From: Gentiana macrophylla
Lineage: Eukaryota; Streptophyta; Magnoliopsida; Gentianales; Gentianaceae
Reading direction: 5' to 3'
NCBI GenBank assembly: GCA_026214975.1
Contig: CM047817.1
Location: 92,422,773-92,486,772, forward strand
DNA: 64,000 bases
In this document: positions 1 to 12,300 of the stretch, in pieces
How the letters are laid out: each line of letters opens with the position of its first letter
Position numbering within the stretch: position 1 is the first letter of the stretch
Program-made: the position numbers and the translations under genes
The notes under the pieces: model-generated
What the model saw: the letters and a program-made list of their open reading frames with translations, nothing else
The model's database searches: none
Told to the model about the DNA's origin: nothing

Positions 1-36
1 TCCTATCTATAACCGTGGAATTATGTAAATGGATCG

Positions 37-2015
37 ATGTTCTCATTATTTATCCCAAAGAAAATAGGATTGAATGCGTTATTGGATAAAGTGTATTTGA
101 GGCTTGGTATTGATCGGTCTGATTCAAAGCTCAACCTAAAAGCTTTGTTTACTTACGGTAGTGTGGGAAATATACCACTTGATGATATCTTAGACGACGA
201 GACCTTAAATGGTTACATCGAAGTTGCCTATGACAAGAAGAATGTAATTTTTGTGTGAATGCGACACCAAATGAGGCAAACAATGAACCGATAAACGAGG
301 AGGATGATGGCATTGATTTAAATGAGGAGGATGATGGCATTGATTTAAATGAAGATTGCAATACTCCGGATTACAAAGATTGGAAATTTCCTCTCCGCAT
401 AAGAACTTGCTACATGATCCGCATTTTAATCCGCTCGAGCAACAATATGGATGTAGTGGGTATGAAAACAATGTTGCTACGCAAAGGCTTGGTGAAGCTT
501 CGACCAACCGCTTCGGGTATCAACCAAGAAGACCAAGTCATAATCACAAATCATCCTTCAAGTAGTCGTAATATTGTCATAAATGTACCAACCACACCAA
601 TCGCTTCAAGATCCTCCTAACCAACCTTCAAGTAGTCGTGGTTCCACCCATCCAACAACCCATATAATATGTTTGGTGGATCAAGAATTAGTTTTTTGGC
701 TTCTCCGCTTGCACCTCATATACAAACCGATCAAACCGGCAGAGATGACAACAATAATCGTGGTGCACATGCTAGGGCAAGCGCACGAGAAGATTATTCA
801 TGAGGATTCCCACATTTGAAGATGATGATTTACCGAGGTGTTTATCCACCGCACGTTACATATGAATGACGGAACGAATTGTTCATCGGGAAGAAATACG
901 ATTCAAAAGAAGATTTTAATTTGAAAATAAAATCGCATGCGGTTGCGTAACAATTTTCGTATTGAGATCGGGTAGTCGGACACACGCTGTTTGTATTACA
1001 AATGTCTTAACGATACATGCAAATGGCATGTAAGGGCTTAAACGGGAGAAGGTGAATATAGATGTCACACGACATTTGAGATCACAACGCTGAATGATGT
1101 CCATACTTGTGCCTCTCGTAACGCGGATAATGACAATCGACAAGCAACACCTATTGTTATCATGCGAGTCCGCTAAGTCGTAAAATGGAAGAACTCGCAA
1201 CGAGTATAAGCCTGCATAAATTATGGAGGACATGCTCACAACTTACAAAGGTACAGCTTGACTTATGACCAAGCATACCGAGCTCACGAGATGATGAGAA
1301 TGATGGTGAGAGGTTCACCGACGGAGTGTTACAACGTGATACCCTCGCATTTGTGGATGGTGCGAATGCCAATGAAGCGGACCTATATTGACTTTCACTT
1401 GATAACTGGGAAGGTTCGACAGCTTGTTTCATGTCTTTGGGAGCAAGCCGTCGTGGGTTCAAGTATTGTCGACCTATTTTGTGTGTGGACGCAACTCATC
1501 CCGCAAACCCGCTTTCTCCGACAACTATTTATTGTCGTTGTCAGATGCCGGTGACCACCTATTCTCGTCAGAGCCTTCGGTATTGCCGAAAAAGAATGCA
1601 ACGATTCACGGGGTATTTCATGAGACATTTGAGGTGGCCATTGGAGGTATCCATGATGAAAACTTGAGCTTTATTTCGACGCATGCACACCAGTGCTATT
1701 AGAAATGCGGTTGGTCGTATTTCCGATGCATATCATGGTGTTTGCTATCATCATTTAAAAGGCAATCGACCAAAAATGGAAAGATCACGGTTTTTGTGAA
1801 GATACATTCTATCAAACAAATTTATGATTTCTGAGGCCGAATTTCTCCAAAGTTCGCTCTAATTAAGGCACAATGTCTTGGCGATATAAACAACTTGAAG
1901 AAATAGGTGTTGAAACGCATGCGTGTACAAATTTCCTGGGAAAAGATACGCTTTAATGACAAGCAATTACGCTGAAAGTTTCAATCTGTAATGACAGAGG
2001 AGCTCGTCGTTGGCC
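37..2015 (+). pseudogene. Mutator-like (MuDR/MULE) transposase pseudogene
   Basis: Degraded transposase reading left to right through several frames. The first frame (37-258) looks like the N-terminal PB1-like part of plant MULE transposases. An acidic 27-bp duplication follows at about 297-350. At 1258-1420 the YDQAYRA...GSPTECYNVIP block recalls the N-terminal DNA-binding region. Near 1425-1500, LGASRRGFKYCRPILCVDATH matches the lead-in to the first catalytic Asp. At 1690-1765, IRNAVGR...DAYHGVCYHHLKGN matches the DDE-domain segment carrying the CxxH signature. At 1930-2010 a frame reads [16 protein letters not shown], the usual MULE C-terminal block. Frameshifts and stops are frequent, so no functional protein is made. 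The left end lies outside the window. The right end runs into a microsatellite, and no terminal inverted repeat was identified. Confidence 0.85.
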
Positions 2016-2017
2016 TC

Positions 2018-2390
<373 letters not shown>

Positions 2391-3280
2391 ATGTCTTATC
2401 ATCTCTTTTTGTTTTTTGGAACATCGTTGTTTTTGTGTTGTGTTCGTTGTTTGTAACGTTAGGGGGTAAGAGAAGAAGATAATATGGTTTTTACCACGCC
2501 ATGTAATACTTGATGACGACGAGGAGAACAAAGGTCGACGGAGCCGGGCGGAATGCACCTTATATTTTCAATCTAAAGCGGTGCCTCTACTTCCGGCCGA
2601 GGATTACCAGTCACTGGACAGAAAAGATGCTCTGCTGAGCAGACTCTAATGAAATTTTCTACGAGCTACCTACCAGAGCCCCAATATAAAGCCTGGAGCT
2701 TGTGCATGACACAAATGGATCGTAAGGAATCTAAAACACCCTAGTGGAAAGCATGCAATTCTAAGAACCTCATCAGCCGAGGCGCATCATGGAATTCAAA
2801 CCCGAGATATTGATTTTTGGATTTTCAAACAACAATAGTTTGTCGCTTGTTCAATTTTTAATTAACATACATGTTAGCCATAATTTCAAGGGCATTTTTA
2901 TTGTTCCCATGTTAGCCATACTTTCTGGCGGCATAATTAGTCATTATCAATACTACTATCGTGCTACCTTACAATGAAAGCAAACATAAATCACAATCAA
3001 ACAACATATACATTATCAATCCCAATGTAACACCATACACATGCTTCCATTTCCCATTTTTCTATCAAATTCAATATCATAAATTACACTACATTATCAA
3101 ATCAAAAATTATAACACTATCATACATATTCTCACATACTAATAATTTTACATTAATTTACTTCTAAAACCTATCATACATATCATTACAGTTCATTTCA
3201 ATAGAATTAGCCCCATTAATTCGAATCAAATAACAATATGAAAAACATATACATTAAATTCAATATAAAGTAGAAATCTG
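2391..3280. other. AT-rich intergenic DNA
   Basis: About 890 bp with no coherent coding signal on either strand and no terminal repeats that I could pair. Composition drifts from mixed (2400-2790) to strongly A/T-rich with CA/TCA runs (2950-3240). Confidence 0.6.
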
Positions 3281-3287
3281 CAGTTTT

Positions 3288-3470
3288 CTACATCCAAACG
3301 TAGTGTTTCTACGCCAAAACGTAGACAAACACGTTCAGACGCAGACCGCATGCCTCTACGCCCAAACGTAAAAACTTACGCTCGCACGCAGAGACTCGCA
3401 GATCTCTACGCCCCGGAAGATAATCCAGACGCTCGCACGCAGAGACCGCATTTCTACGCCCAAACGTATG
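3288..3470. repeat. Cluster A of CTACG...CGTAG palindromic units
   Basis: At least six units related to TCTACGCCCAAACGTAGA occur within 185 bp, for example near 3288, 3309, 3354 and 3452, with variants such as ACGCTCGCACGCAGAG near 3377 and 3431. Each is an imperfect dyad: CTACG, about six bases of spacer, then CGTAG or CGCAG. The CpG-rich units stand out from the A/T-rich surroundings. This looks like an array of protein-binding half-sites, as in the subterminal regions of cut-and-paste transposons, but the element is not identified. Confidence 0.75.
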
Positions 3471-3832
3471 AACCTTCATACAAAAACCCATCTTAAACCC
3501 GTAAAACGATAAATCAAACAATCAAAATCAATATAATGATTATCGCGACCACCACAAACCACTCTACAATAAATATTCTAAATAACAAAGACACGCTAAA
3601 GTGAAATTAATATGATATACTATAAAAGAATATTAGGGAAAATACATACCCTTTCGCTTTCAACCGACATCGCACTTGAGAGATTGTGAAATTGTGAAAT
3701 TGCTCTATCGTAATTTCTTGCCAAAATCGCCAAAAATCGCCACTCGTAATTTGAAATATGATAGGAAGAAAGAAGATTAAGGATTACGCGAGATTATGAA
3801 GCGACAAGTATGTGAACCGCTTAAACATATTG

Positions 3833-4075
3833 TCACCCACGCTTAAACGTAGATATATCTACGCTCGCACGTATATAAATTTCAAAAATAAACCTTTCGA
3901 TGATTTTCACGCTTAAACGTAGCTTTATTCACGCTTCCACGCAGAAAAATACACGCCGAACGCAGAAAATCTACGCTTAAACGTAGGAAAGATCATCTAC
4001 AACGCTTTACGTTATTTATATTTCTTACGCCCGAACGTAGATATATCTACGTCGAACGTAGCGATCTCTACGCTA
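3833..4075. repeat. Cluster B of CTACG...CGTAG palindromic units
   Basis: A second cluster of the units seen at 3288-3470. Examples are CACGCTTAAACGTAG near 3838 and 3909, CTACGCTTAAACGTAGG near 3971, TACGCCCGAACGTAGA near 4026 and CTACGTCGAACGTAG near 4049. Roughly eight to nine units fall in 240 bp, several fused end to end through the spacer ATATAT. The two clusters are separated by about 360 bp of ordinary sequence. Confidence 0.75.
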
Positions 4076-6138
4076 CTCATATTTTTCACGCCGTAAAAGA
4101 CACAACCCGATTTTCGTCGTCACGCGCCCGACACGCACCGATTTTCCAATTTTCGTAAAGGTGAGAAAATATAATTTGCGTCGTTTTTAACACACCTTTA
4201 TTTTTTAGTTTAGAATGATTCGACATTTTTTTGCTCCTCGCGAAAAACCCAACTTCGCCGGAAATTAACGCCATAAAAATTCAACTCAGACGTAAAAATT
4301 CCACGGGCCCGTTGAATTTTTCCTATGGTGAAGTTGAATTTTTTCGCGGGAGACTTAAAAAATGTCAGATCTGACTCGATCTGAAATGAAATAAAAGATG
4401 TTAAAACGACTTGATCTAATGATTTCTCAACTAAGGTCCTCACCGACAGGAATTAATGGATAAGAATGAGCTAAAAAGTAGCTATTTTTGAGTCGCTATC
4501 CTCCACCCCCACCTCGTGTCAATGTCTTTTACATAACAAATATAAAAGAAAATCAGAAATGGGAACTACAGTAAGTAGTATAAGAGAACCCAATACATAT
4601 TTTCTAGTCGTTGTTGACCATAAAATTTTGGTTTTTTCATAGACAAGCAGAAACAAATTGCGGTGTTTTTTGAGCCTTGAGATATTAAGCAAGACGCCTC
4701 GCCGAAGCAAGTGACGCAAAGAAATCTCACGTGAGAGGCCCTCATTTTGCTGCATCCGACTATACTTTGAACGATTATTTCAAACAATCATCCTAATACT
4801 TTACTTTAATTTTTTTACGATATACACTCTAATAGGTTTTTTTTATAGAATTATTTTTACATTATCTATGAAGTATTTTTAAATCACTTTTGCACCGATT
4901 CGATGCACTGGGCATTTGAGGACTGTAATTTTTCGTTTTGTATTTCTTTAAAAAAAAAAATTTGTATATTTCGTAATTTCTCTATGTAAATATGTGGATA
5001 ATACAATTTATAGTACATTTTCAATGTATCAAATTCACTGTTTGTAATGTGTATCACTGTTAAATATTATACAAATCGTTTAGATTTGTCATAATATATA
5101 GTTGAAGTCAATTAATCTGTAACATCAGACTCTTAAATTGCTTGAAAATTTTCAATTAATTAATGAAGTTTTTTAATATTAAAAAAAATTCAGGAAAGAG
5201 CCAAGAAATTCGAAGCAGAAATCTAGACCAAGAAGTAATTTTTTATTCAAGATTTTTTATTTTTGGAAGGGTATTCAAGATATTTCAAGTTCCACCGTTG
5301 AGATACATGAGGAATCTTGCACGTGGATCACCAAACCAAATGAATTGACTTATATTCCATACTCTTGCTTATGAGAAGTACGTAAGTGATTGAAGAGATA
5401 TAGCGAAGTTCACTCTAAGATGAGAGTGCCAAGAATAAATACCACTCGTCAGATAGTGACTTTCTATTAATCGCAAGACTAACCATGTAAGAATATCAGA
5501 TTTTTACTCGGGCGCGCTTACTTGATCGTGTTGTGCCATAAATGGCAGTTCCGAAGGGTTCACAGCATCCGCAACAGTCCGCACATTGCTAATTGATCCT
5601 TACGGTGCTGCTTCTATCAATTGTCTTAATTTGATCTTGGATCTGACCAACTGCCCATCCTACCTCCTCTACGTTCTTGACAGCCTATCTTTGTCTCAGT
5701 ACTAATATTTGTTTTTTGGGGTTACTTTCAGATTAATCTTTCATTTAAATATTACGTGCCACGTCTAAGAAAGGAATAAAATAAGTTTAGAATAGGGAAA
5801 ATTATGGAAAAGGACCAAAAAAAAAACTTTTCGAAATTATCAAAAAGGACATAAATATTTACATTTTAGTAAAAATAACAAAATATATCAGATAACATAA
5901 TTTTCATTCTTCTATTTACATATGAAAACTCCCACACACAAACAAAAAAAATACAACCCCATGATCTCCACGTTTGCTTCAACCCAAAAAAAAAAAAAAA
6001 AAAAACCTTGTTTAAAGAGTGGGATTAGTTTAAAGATTAGATATTTAAATTAAATAACAATTAAGAGTGGGATTAGTTTAAAGATTAGATTTTTTTTTTT
6101 TTTTTTGAGGGGCAAAAGATTAGATATTTAATGTTTTT

Positions 6139-6172
<34 letters not shown>

Positions 6173-7311
6173 GGAGAGGAATTTAATGCTCTTCTTGTGT
6201 TTTTTGGTAAAAGTTGCCATATATTTACTAGAAGAATTTCAACCTCTGCTATACATCTTGCATTGCAAGAGGTATACATAATTTTGATACGTGCATTTAA
6301 ATTTATCAATTTTTTTCAGATCACACATATATTCAGATAATTAACTCTATACATGTAAATTATAGAAAGAATAGATAAAAAAATAAGTGTCAACGCATAA
6401 AAATAAGGAGGTCACTACATATAGATATGTGTTTATTTATAAAAATCTCTACTGTTATACATAATTTTTTTTTATTTTGTGGCCACGACCTGCTCGCTCG
6501 CTTGTGGTAAAGCCGCCCCTGGTTGCAAGCAAGAAAAGAGATAAGAAATAACAATATTTTTTTTCCTTATCGATTTCTAGTTGATTCGCGATTTTCTCCC
6601 ATTTCTTTCTTCAATAATCTTAAGGCGCCTCAAATCTTAGTTGTCTGTTTGTTCAAAACTGAGAAAAATTTTTCGATGTGCTTTTTAATCAAAGAGTTTT
6701 TACTGAATCCCCTATTTTTTCCTTATCGTCTATATATAACTAATTCTTAGTTGTCTGTTTGTTTTCTGGTTTTCGTGTGTAATAGTGGATATATATATAC
6801 ACCCGCAAATGACCCGGTTAAAATAATAATAAAAAAAATCCCTAAGATCACATTATCCTATTTGATATCAAAATACCTCAATTTACTTTCTCTTTCAAAT
6901 TTCCTCTACCTTCTCACATCCATCAGGAACCCACTTTCCATAAAATTCTCAACAAAGTTCCAGTAATCACATCCGACCATCCTCTTTATCCTCAAACTTC
7001 AAATGTAACTCATGAACATATTTCATTTATAGTATTATCCTGTCTTTTGCTCCTTTTCTCGACCGACCCAAGGAAAAAAAAGTAATATTCTATTATGAAT
7101 ATTTTTTTGAGCAATGATATAACAACAACTAATTGACACAACAATTATCTACACTATTGATTATCGCGACTCAGATTCAATAATGAATGAAGGCTGGTAA
7201 AGATCGCCACACTCTTAATATATAAAGAAATAAAGTTATGCTTTACTAAGCACTCAATTGGCTTTTGCAGACAACCTGTAAGTCGATATATCTTAACATG
7301 TAGATCATTGT
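4076..7311. other. AT-rich intergenic DNA
   Basis: Over 3 kb without a recognisable gene. It contains long poly-A and poly-T tracts (about 5988-6005, 6091-6107, 6139-6170). The one at 6091 is followed by GAGGGGCAAAA and resembles a reversed LINE tail. A block at about 5540-5700 is less A/T-rich and has partly open frames on both strands, but I could not assign it. Confidence 0.55.
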
Positions 7312-8257
7312 GTCATTTGGTGGCAAATTAGAAAAATAATTTCTCAGTTTCTACTTATTATGATGATTTCTGGCCATTTACGCCTCACGAAGAAAAATGG
7401 TCCTCTAAGTTGTATCTTTTTTTAAAAAATGGTCCTATCTGGGCTTGATATCACTGACTCGCCCTAATCTTTTAAAATCGCTTGACGTTGTCGCACCACG
7501 CCACACGATCCTACGTGGCTTGTGGGTCCCATTTCTCCTCCATTTACTAAAAATTAAATCTTTTTTTTTTAAAATGGTGATTCGAACCGGCGACCTAGTG
7601 GTAAAATATCAAGCACTTTGCCATCCAAGCTACAACTTCAATGTTTATACTATGACAAGATTTATTACTTATGCATAAGTAATATGGTTTCCTTTGGCTT
7701 AATTTGACATTTCATGTTATTTACTAAATTCCCTATACAAATGTTTTTACGTTTATAATTTCAAAATTTAGAATGTCAAATATGCTGATTTAAGCCTTGA
7801 TTTTCCTTGTTAATTTGATGTAGTTCTTTTTTAAAATATAAAAAATAATACTATCTACATTTCTAAATGTAAGTGGATTTAGAATTTTCATATACATTAA
7901 TAAAGTGATTAATTTTTTTTTTGATACACAGTAATTAAATATATTAGACTATAAGTTTATTTAAATTAGGCGCATACAATGTTGGAATGAATGTTATTGT
8001 GCATAAGTAATAAATCTTGTCATAGTATAAAAATTAAAGTTGCAGCTTGATGGCAAATGTTTGATATTTTACCACTGCGTCGCCGGCTCAATCCTTCTTA
8101 CATCAACTTTAAAAGATTTTTGCGCTTCAACAAGAATATCCCATGATAGTGACCATTTTTCAAAAAAACTTATGACCATTTTCCTCACCGGAGCAGGACT
8201 AAAATCCATATTAGGCCAAGTTAGAGGACCATTTTTCTAATTTTGCCGTCATTTGGT
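7312..8257. mobile_element. Mutator-type foldback element with perfect 10-bp target duplication
   Basis: The element body is 7322-8247. Its left end is GGCAAATTAGAAAAAT and the right end read in reverse is GGCAAAATTAGAAAAAT, so the termini are inverted. Both sides are flanked by the same ten bases, GTCATTTGGT (7312-7321 and 8248-8257). A target duplication of 9-10 bp is the hallmark of Mutator-like elements. Inversion extends inward: GTCCTCTAA near the left end mirrors TTAGAGGAC near the right. Both arms also carry a tRNA-like stretch (about 7567-7630 and 8040-8100) with box-B-like GGTTCGAATC in the left arm. No transposase is present, so it is non-autonomous. A shorter relative lies at 18995-19339. 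Confidence 0.9.
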
Positions 8258-9350
8258 TGTGTCATTTAGTTGTGTTTGTATAATTCCTCTATCTTTTATT
8301 CATTTTCCCTCAATCCAAGTATTCAACACAGTCTCAAAATTTTCCATTTTTTTTCCTTCTCCATTTCCACATTCACCGGGAATATTCATGAATTCGTTGC
8401 TCAAGAGTGTTTTTTTTTTCTTTTGCGTTAATACGGAATCAATATGTAATTCAAAACACAAGGTTCATTGTGTACAAGAACAATTATAGCTATTACAATT
8501 TATTCTGTGCTCAAGGTTTAGTCTGATCGATAGCTATTACAATTTATTCTTTGCTCAAGCTTTAGTCTGATTTTTTCTGCTCAAGAGTTTTGCACCAGCT
8601 GAGAAATTTCCCGGTTTCTTCTCTTATTTCCTGATTTTTATTTTAAGGACCGTGGCCTTCTTCCTTTTTTCCAATTTTTTGTCTTCCAAATTCCGGTTGC
8701 TGTGACGAAGAGGAGAGTGGAGATGATTGTTGTTGAAATAGGTACAATTATTTACCAGCAAAGCATGTTTTGCATACGAACCACAACACGGGTAGTATTC
8801 AATACTAATCATAGATAATTTGAGAATATTGATCAAGTAAGCCCTTGCAAGTTTTTAATTTCGTATTTCGCCAAACTAGATTAGGCATTAGTGTATATTT
8901 TTATGGCTTATATCAGGTGGCGGAGGTAAATGCGACCTTCTTTTCCTCTCCATTTATGTATTTTTGGTTTTCAAATGGGCAGAGGTGTGAGATTTTTGGT
9001 ACTCATACAAGTAGTCGCCTCCATTATGTCATTTATTATGCATTGCAGAACAACAAGAACCATTTCAGTCTAATGGTTATTATGGTTGGCACGGGTCAAT
9101 ATCAGCAATGATATTATTTGTTCATGTTTAAGTACTTAATGCACTGGGTTTTTTTTTTGAAGTAATATGCTATTCGATCTGTTAATTTTCAGTTCGTGCA
9201 CCTAGCATTTCAGGTTGGGATTGTTCTACCTTATTTCATTATAGTATTATTGCTAAAATCTTGAATGACCTACTCAAGAAAGATGGATTTTGAGGGTCAC
9301 GGGGTGTATAAAAAACATTCTAGAAACTCAAGGAGGCCATGTGCAAATCA
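8258..9350. other. Intergenic DNA with a 44-bp tandem duplication
   Basis: No gene is recognised. AGCTATTACAATTTATTCT followed by a GCTCAAG.TTTAGTCTGAT segment occurs twice in tandem at about 8487-8575, with a few substitutions. The rest is A/T-rich single-copy-looking DNA. Confidence 0.55.
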
Positions 9351-9625
9351 TCATTACTTGCCTTAATAGATTTTGAAATTCCATTTTGCATTGATACATA
9401 TGCATGTGGCAAAAGCTTAGGGGTTATTTTACAGCAAAACAATAAACATGTGCTTATCTAAGCAAGTCCTTCAACTCTAAGAAGATGGGATTATTGATCG
9501 ACGAGAAGAAACTCCTAGCAATCCTCAAGGCAGTAACCAAATGAAAGCCATATATTGAAGGTAGGCCATTTGTCATCGGAACCGGTCAACGGAGACAAAT
9601 CTTCATTATATACCACCAATAAAAT
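9350..9625 (+). pseudogene. Ty3/Gypsy pol remnant (RNase H region)
   Basis: A frame starting near 9370 reads FEIPFCIDTYACGKSLGVIL, matching the RNase H start of plant Gypsy polyproteins (usual core: D-ACGKGLGAVL). Downstream frames read EKKLLAILKAVTK and KPYIEGRPFVI, which correspond to the next conserved blocks. At least two frameshifts and stops separate the blocks. Only about 275 bp survive, with no LTR or neighbouring pol domain, so this is an orphan fragment. Confidence 0.75.
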
Positions 9626-9990
9626 ACATTATTTTATGACTAAAAAAGCTTATCGTGTTTACAAGAATAAAAATATAACATGACAATTTTGATTCAATAT
9701 GCATGAGTAACAGAACTAAAATAATTCTACCAAACATAAAATCATTTTATAACAAATATCTTTATTTAACATATATTTTTGTTTATTTATTTATTTTATA
9801 AATTAAACGCATAGTCAATAATATAGATATAATATTAAAATGTATTTTAAAAATAGGGGTAGCGAGGCACAAGGACAATACTAATTCAATAATTAGGGAA
9901 TAGGACAACTTTCAAAAAATGTTGCATTAATGACAAAATTGTAGTCGAAAAGACCAATTTACCCTTATTATAAAACAAATCCTGCTGAAC
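9626..9990. other. AT-rich intergenic DNA
   Basis: About 365 bp of very A/T-rich sequence after the Gypsy remnant. I see no coding or repeat structure in it. Confidence 0.5.
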
Positions 9991-9999
9991 ATCATTAAC

Positions 10000-12300
10000 G
10001 AAATTCACGCCATTACCGCACAATTAGGTTCAGGAAATTGAAATTCTCCCATTCACTGTGATCTCCAAAAGGCGAGCAGAATAAATCGCACAAATTCGAC
10101 GGGAATTCAGGAGTACACAATCATTCTTCCCAAATTTGCAACCATTTATAATCAATCAATCTGATTTCAAAGCTTTACAATCTCAGATAAGCTTCAAATT
10201 CTGGAGAATTCAATTTCTTCTAAAAATTAAGGTTCGAATTCACTTTTCCATCTTCCTTTCGAGGCATACAAGTAAATCAAGTGCTCGAACATGGCCAAAA
10301 CAAGATCGAAGGTGGCTGGGAAGCAGAAATATGATCAATGCAGTAATAAGTGAGTACTAAATTGACGAATTCATTGCTCTGTTTTACTTAATTTACTGGA
10401 CAAGATTTCTGGAATTTTGATTGTTCTCTTAGTGAACATTTACTCAAATTCACCGTAATATGCAATCGATTTTTACATCGAATCATGGTGATGTTGTTAG
10501 GGTTTTTTATTGCATCTTCCTTTCATTGCTCAGGAAAAGTTATGAATCAAGTGCTCGAAATGGCGAAAACAAGATCGAAGGCAATTGGGAAGCAAAAAAA
10601 TGGATGGACGATTACTAAGTAAGTACTAAATCGATTTAATTCTTTCGCTTCCTTCATTTACTAGATTTAGATTATCGTGATTTTGGTTGTTTTTTACCTG
10701 AACATTTACTCAAATTCACTATAATATGCACCTAATTTTTACTTGGAATCATGGTGATATTGTTAGCTTTTTTATTACAAAGAAGTTTTAGTACTCACAT
10801 TCACTGCGCTATGTTTCACTTAATCTAGTAGATGAGAAATCATCACTCGATTGCAATCTCATTGAGAAATCAAAGAGAATTTGCTTATACAAAGTGAATG
10901 TATACAAACTGTATTCATCAGTATCTTTTGTGTGCTTTGTGGAACATATTTGTTATGATGTGCTTATGATTTTCACTAAACTTTCTTTTTGTAATATGCA
11001 TTCATTCACTTTGTAATATGCATTCACTTTTTACATGCAATCATGGTGATGTTGTTAAGCTTTTTTATAGCAGTATATTTAATACTCACATTCACTGCTC
11101 TGTTTCCCCTAATTTAGTGGATGAGAAATCTATCATTAAAATTGCTTTCTCAGTATGAAATCAAAGTGAATTGTGTTTACGTAAAGTGAATTTATAGATA
11201 ACTGTATTCACTGTATATTTTTGGTTCTTTGCGGAACATATATGTTATGATGTGATTACGATTTTCACTCAACTTTATTTCACAAATCACACTTATTATA
11301 TGAAGATTGGTTCACTTGATAAACAATAATATAGCTGATTGTCCTACCCTGTCTCAATTTTTATGTTTTATTTCCTGAAAGTGTGATTCACTAAGAAAAT
11401 TCACTAAGCCAATCCTAAGACTTCGCTAAACAACGACTTTTCACTTCTGGACGCACTCCTCAAGTTATGGGGAGTGCAAACAGATTGTTTCTCCCTCTTG
11501 TCTCCCTTTCTTCTGTCTTTGGTTTCAAGTTCAAGTCCTTGGTTTCTGGTGGTAGTGCAGGTGCATTAAAAATAAAAAAAACAAGAGCCTATTCAAGATA
11601 ATACAGCCTGAGTTTATAGAAGAAGTGGTGTTGCATTGTGTTCTTTGTTTTTGCTTTACTGCAGTGGTGTTTTTGTTTTTTTGTGAATGCATTCTATTTT
11701 CCTTATAATGCTCAGATGAGTTTTCTGGGATCTCAGTCTTTGAATGTTCCAACATTGTGTTGCACCCCTGGAAGCACTCTTCATATTCTATTGAATAGTG
11801 CAAACAGGTTGTGTTTATCCCTCTTCTTCATATCTGTTTTTAGGCTTTTGCAAATGTTGCTATGTTGCTCTACTTTGGTATTTCAGGGGGCTGAAGTTGA
11901 TTTGAATATGCAGCAGCATTTTTAGTGTTACTGGGATTCTGTTTTGGTATTCTTATTTGAGGCATGTTACTGTATATTTTAAATTCTTCTCTTGAAATAT
12001 CCCATCTACTTACCTTCCCACCTACCTGTCATTTTTTCCCTCATAAATGGGAGCTATTTGTTCATTTGTCGCTCGATGTGTAGATTGGATGGTGGAAGTA
12101 AATGCAATGAAGGTGGAAATTGGAATTGGAGGATCGGCTACTGAAAGGTCAATATTGTGTTTTAGTTTGCTTCCATTTATTTTTTATTTGTTGCATCATT
12201 TATTTTATGTGCTTGATGATATTGCTAATTTAGTTTGTGGATGTGTTTATGGGGTCATTGCTTTTACTTATGATGGCCTTAAACCTTGAGGTATAATAAT
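10000..12300 (+). other. Unresolved, internally duplicated transcription-unit-like region
   Basis: Not a recognised gene, but it has gene-like texture. Two 59-nt candidate exons, 10291-10349 and 10560-10618, each begin ATG and encode MAKTRSK followed by V or A and then GKQK. Both stop directly before a good donor (GTGAGT, GTAAGT). They lie in a direct duplication with a 269-bp period, whose flanks (CAAGTGCTCGAA before, ATTTACTCAAATTCAC after) also repeat. A third partial copy of the downstream part lies near 11009. Around 11450-11500 and 11770-11830 another duplicated segment ends AGTGCAAACAG before a pyrimidine-rich stretch. The motif TTCACT or its complement recurs many times. It could be a diverged gene, a gene captured by a transposon, or a transposon itself. 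Confidence 0.3.
12047..12289 (+). CDS. Small hydrophobic hypothetical protein (80 aa)
   Basis: An ATG-initiated frame of 80 codons. Residues about 1-35 are mixed and Cys-containing (MGAICSFVARCVDW). Residues 37-75 form one long hydrophobic stretch that could span a membrane. I recognise no family. A possible splice donor (AAAGGTCAAT) near codon 34 means the hydrophobic part may instead be intronic. It lies at the end of the repeated region beginning at 10.0 kb and may belong to the same unit. Length and composition give only weak support for coding. Confidence 0.2.
   Translation: MGAICSFVARCVDWMVEVNAMKVEIGIGGSATERSILCFSLLPFIFYLLHHLFYVLDDIANLVCGCVYGVIAFTYDGLKP

Noticed and set aside
3288..4075. 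CRISPR-like array
   Set aside because: Units are degenerate palindromes with irregular spacing in a plant nuclear genome, without uniform spacers.
5540..5700. Partly open frames on both strands
   Set aside because: Stops interrupt each, and no family is recognised. I could not decide the strand.
10291..10618. MAKTRSK..GKQK as a histone H3 or CENH3 N-terminus
   Set aside because: Only the general basic character matches. The typical ARTKQTARK or downstream H3 blocks are absent.
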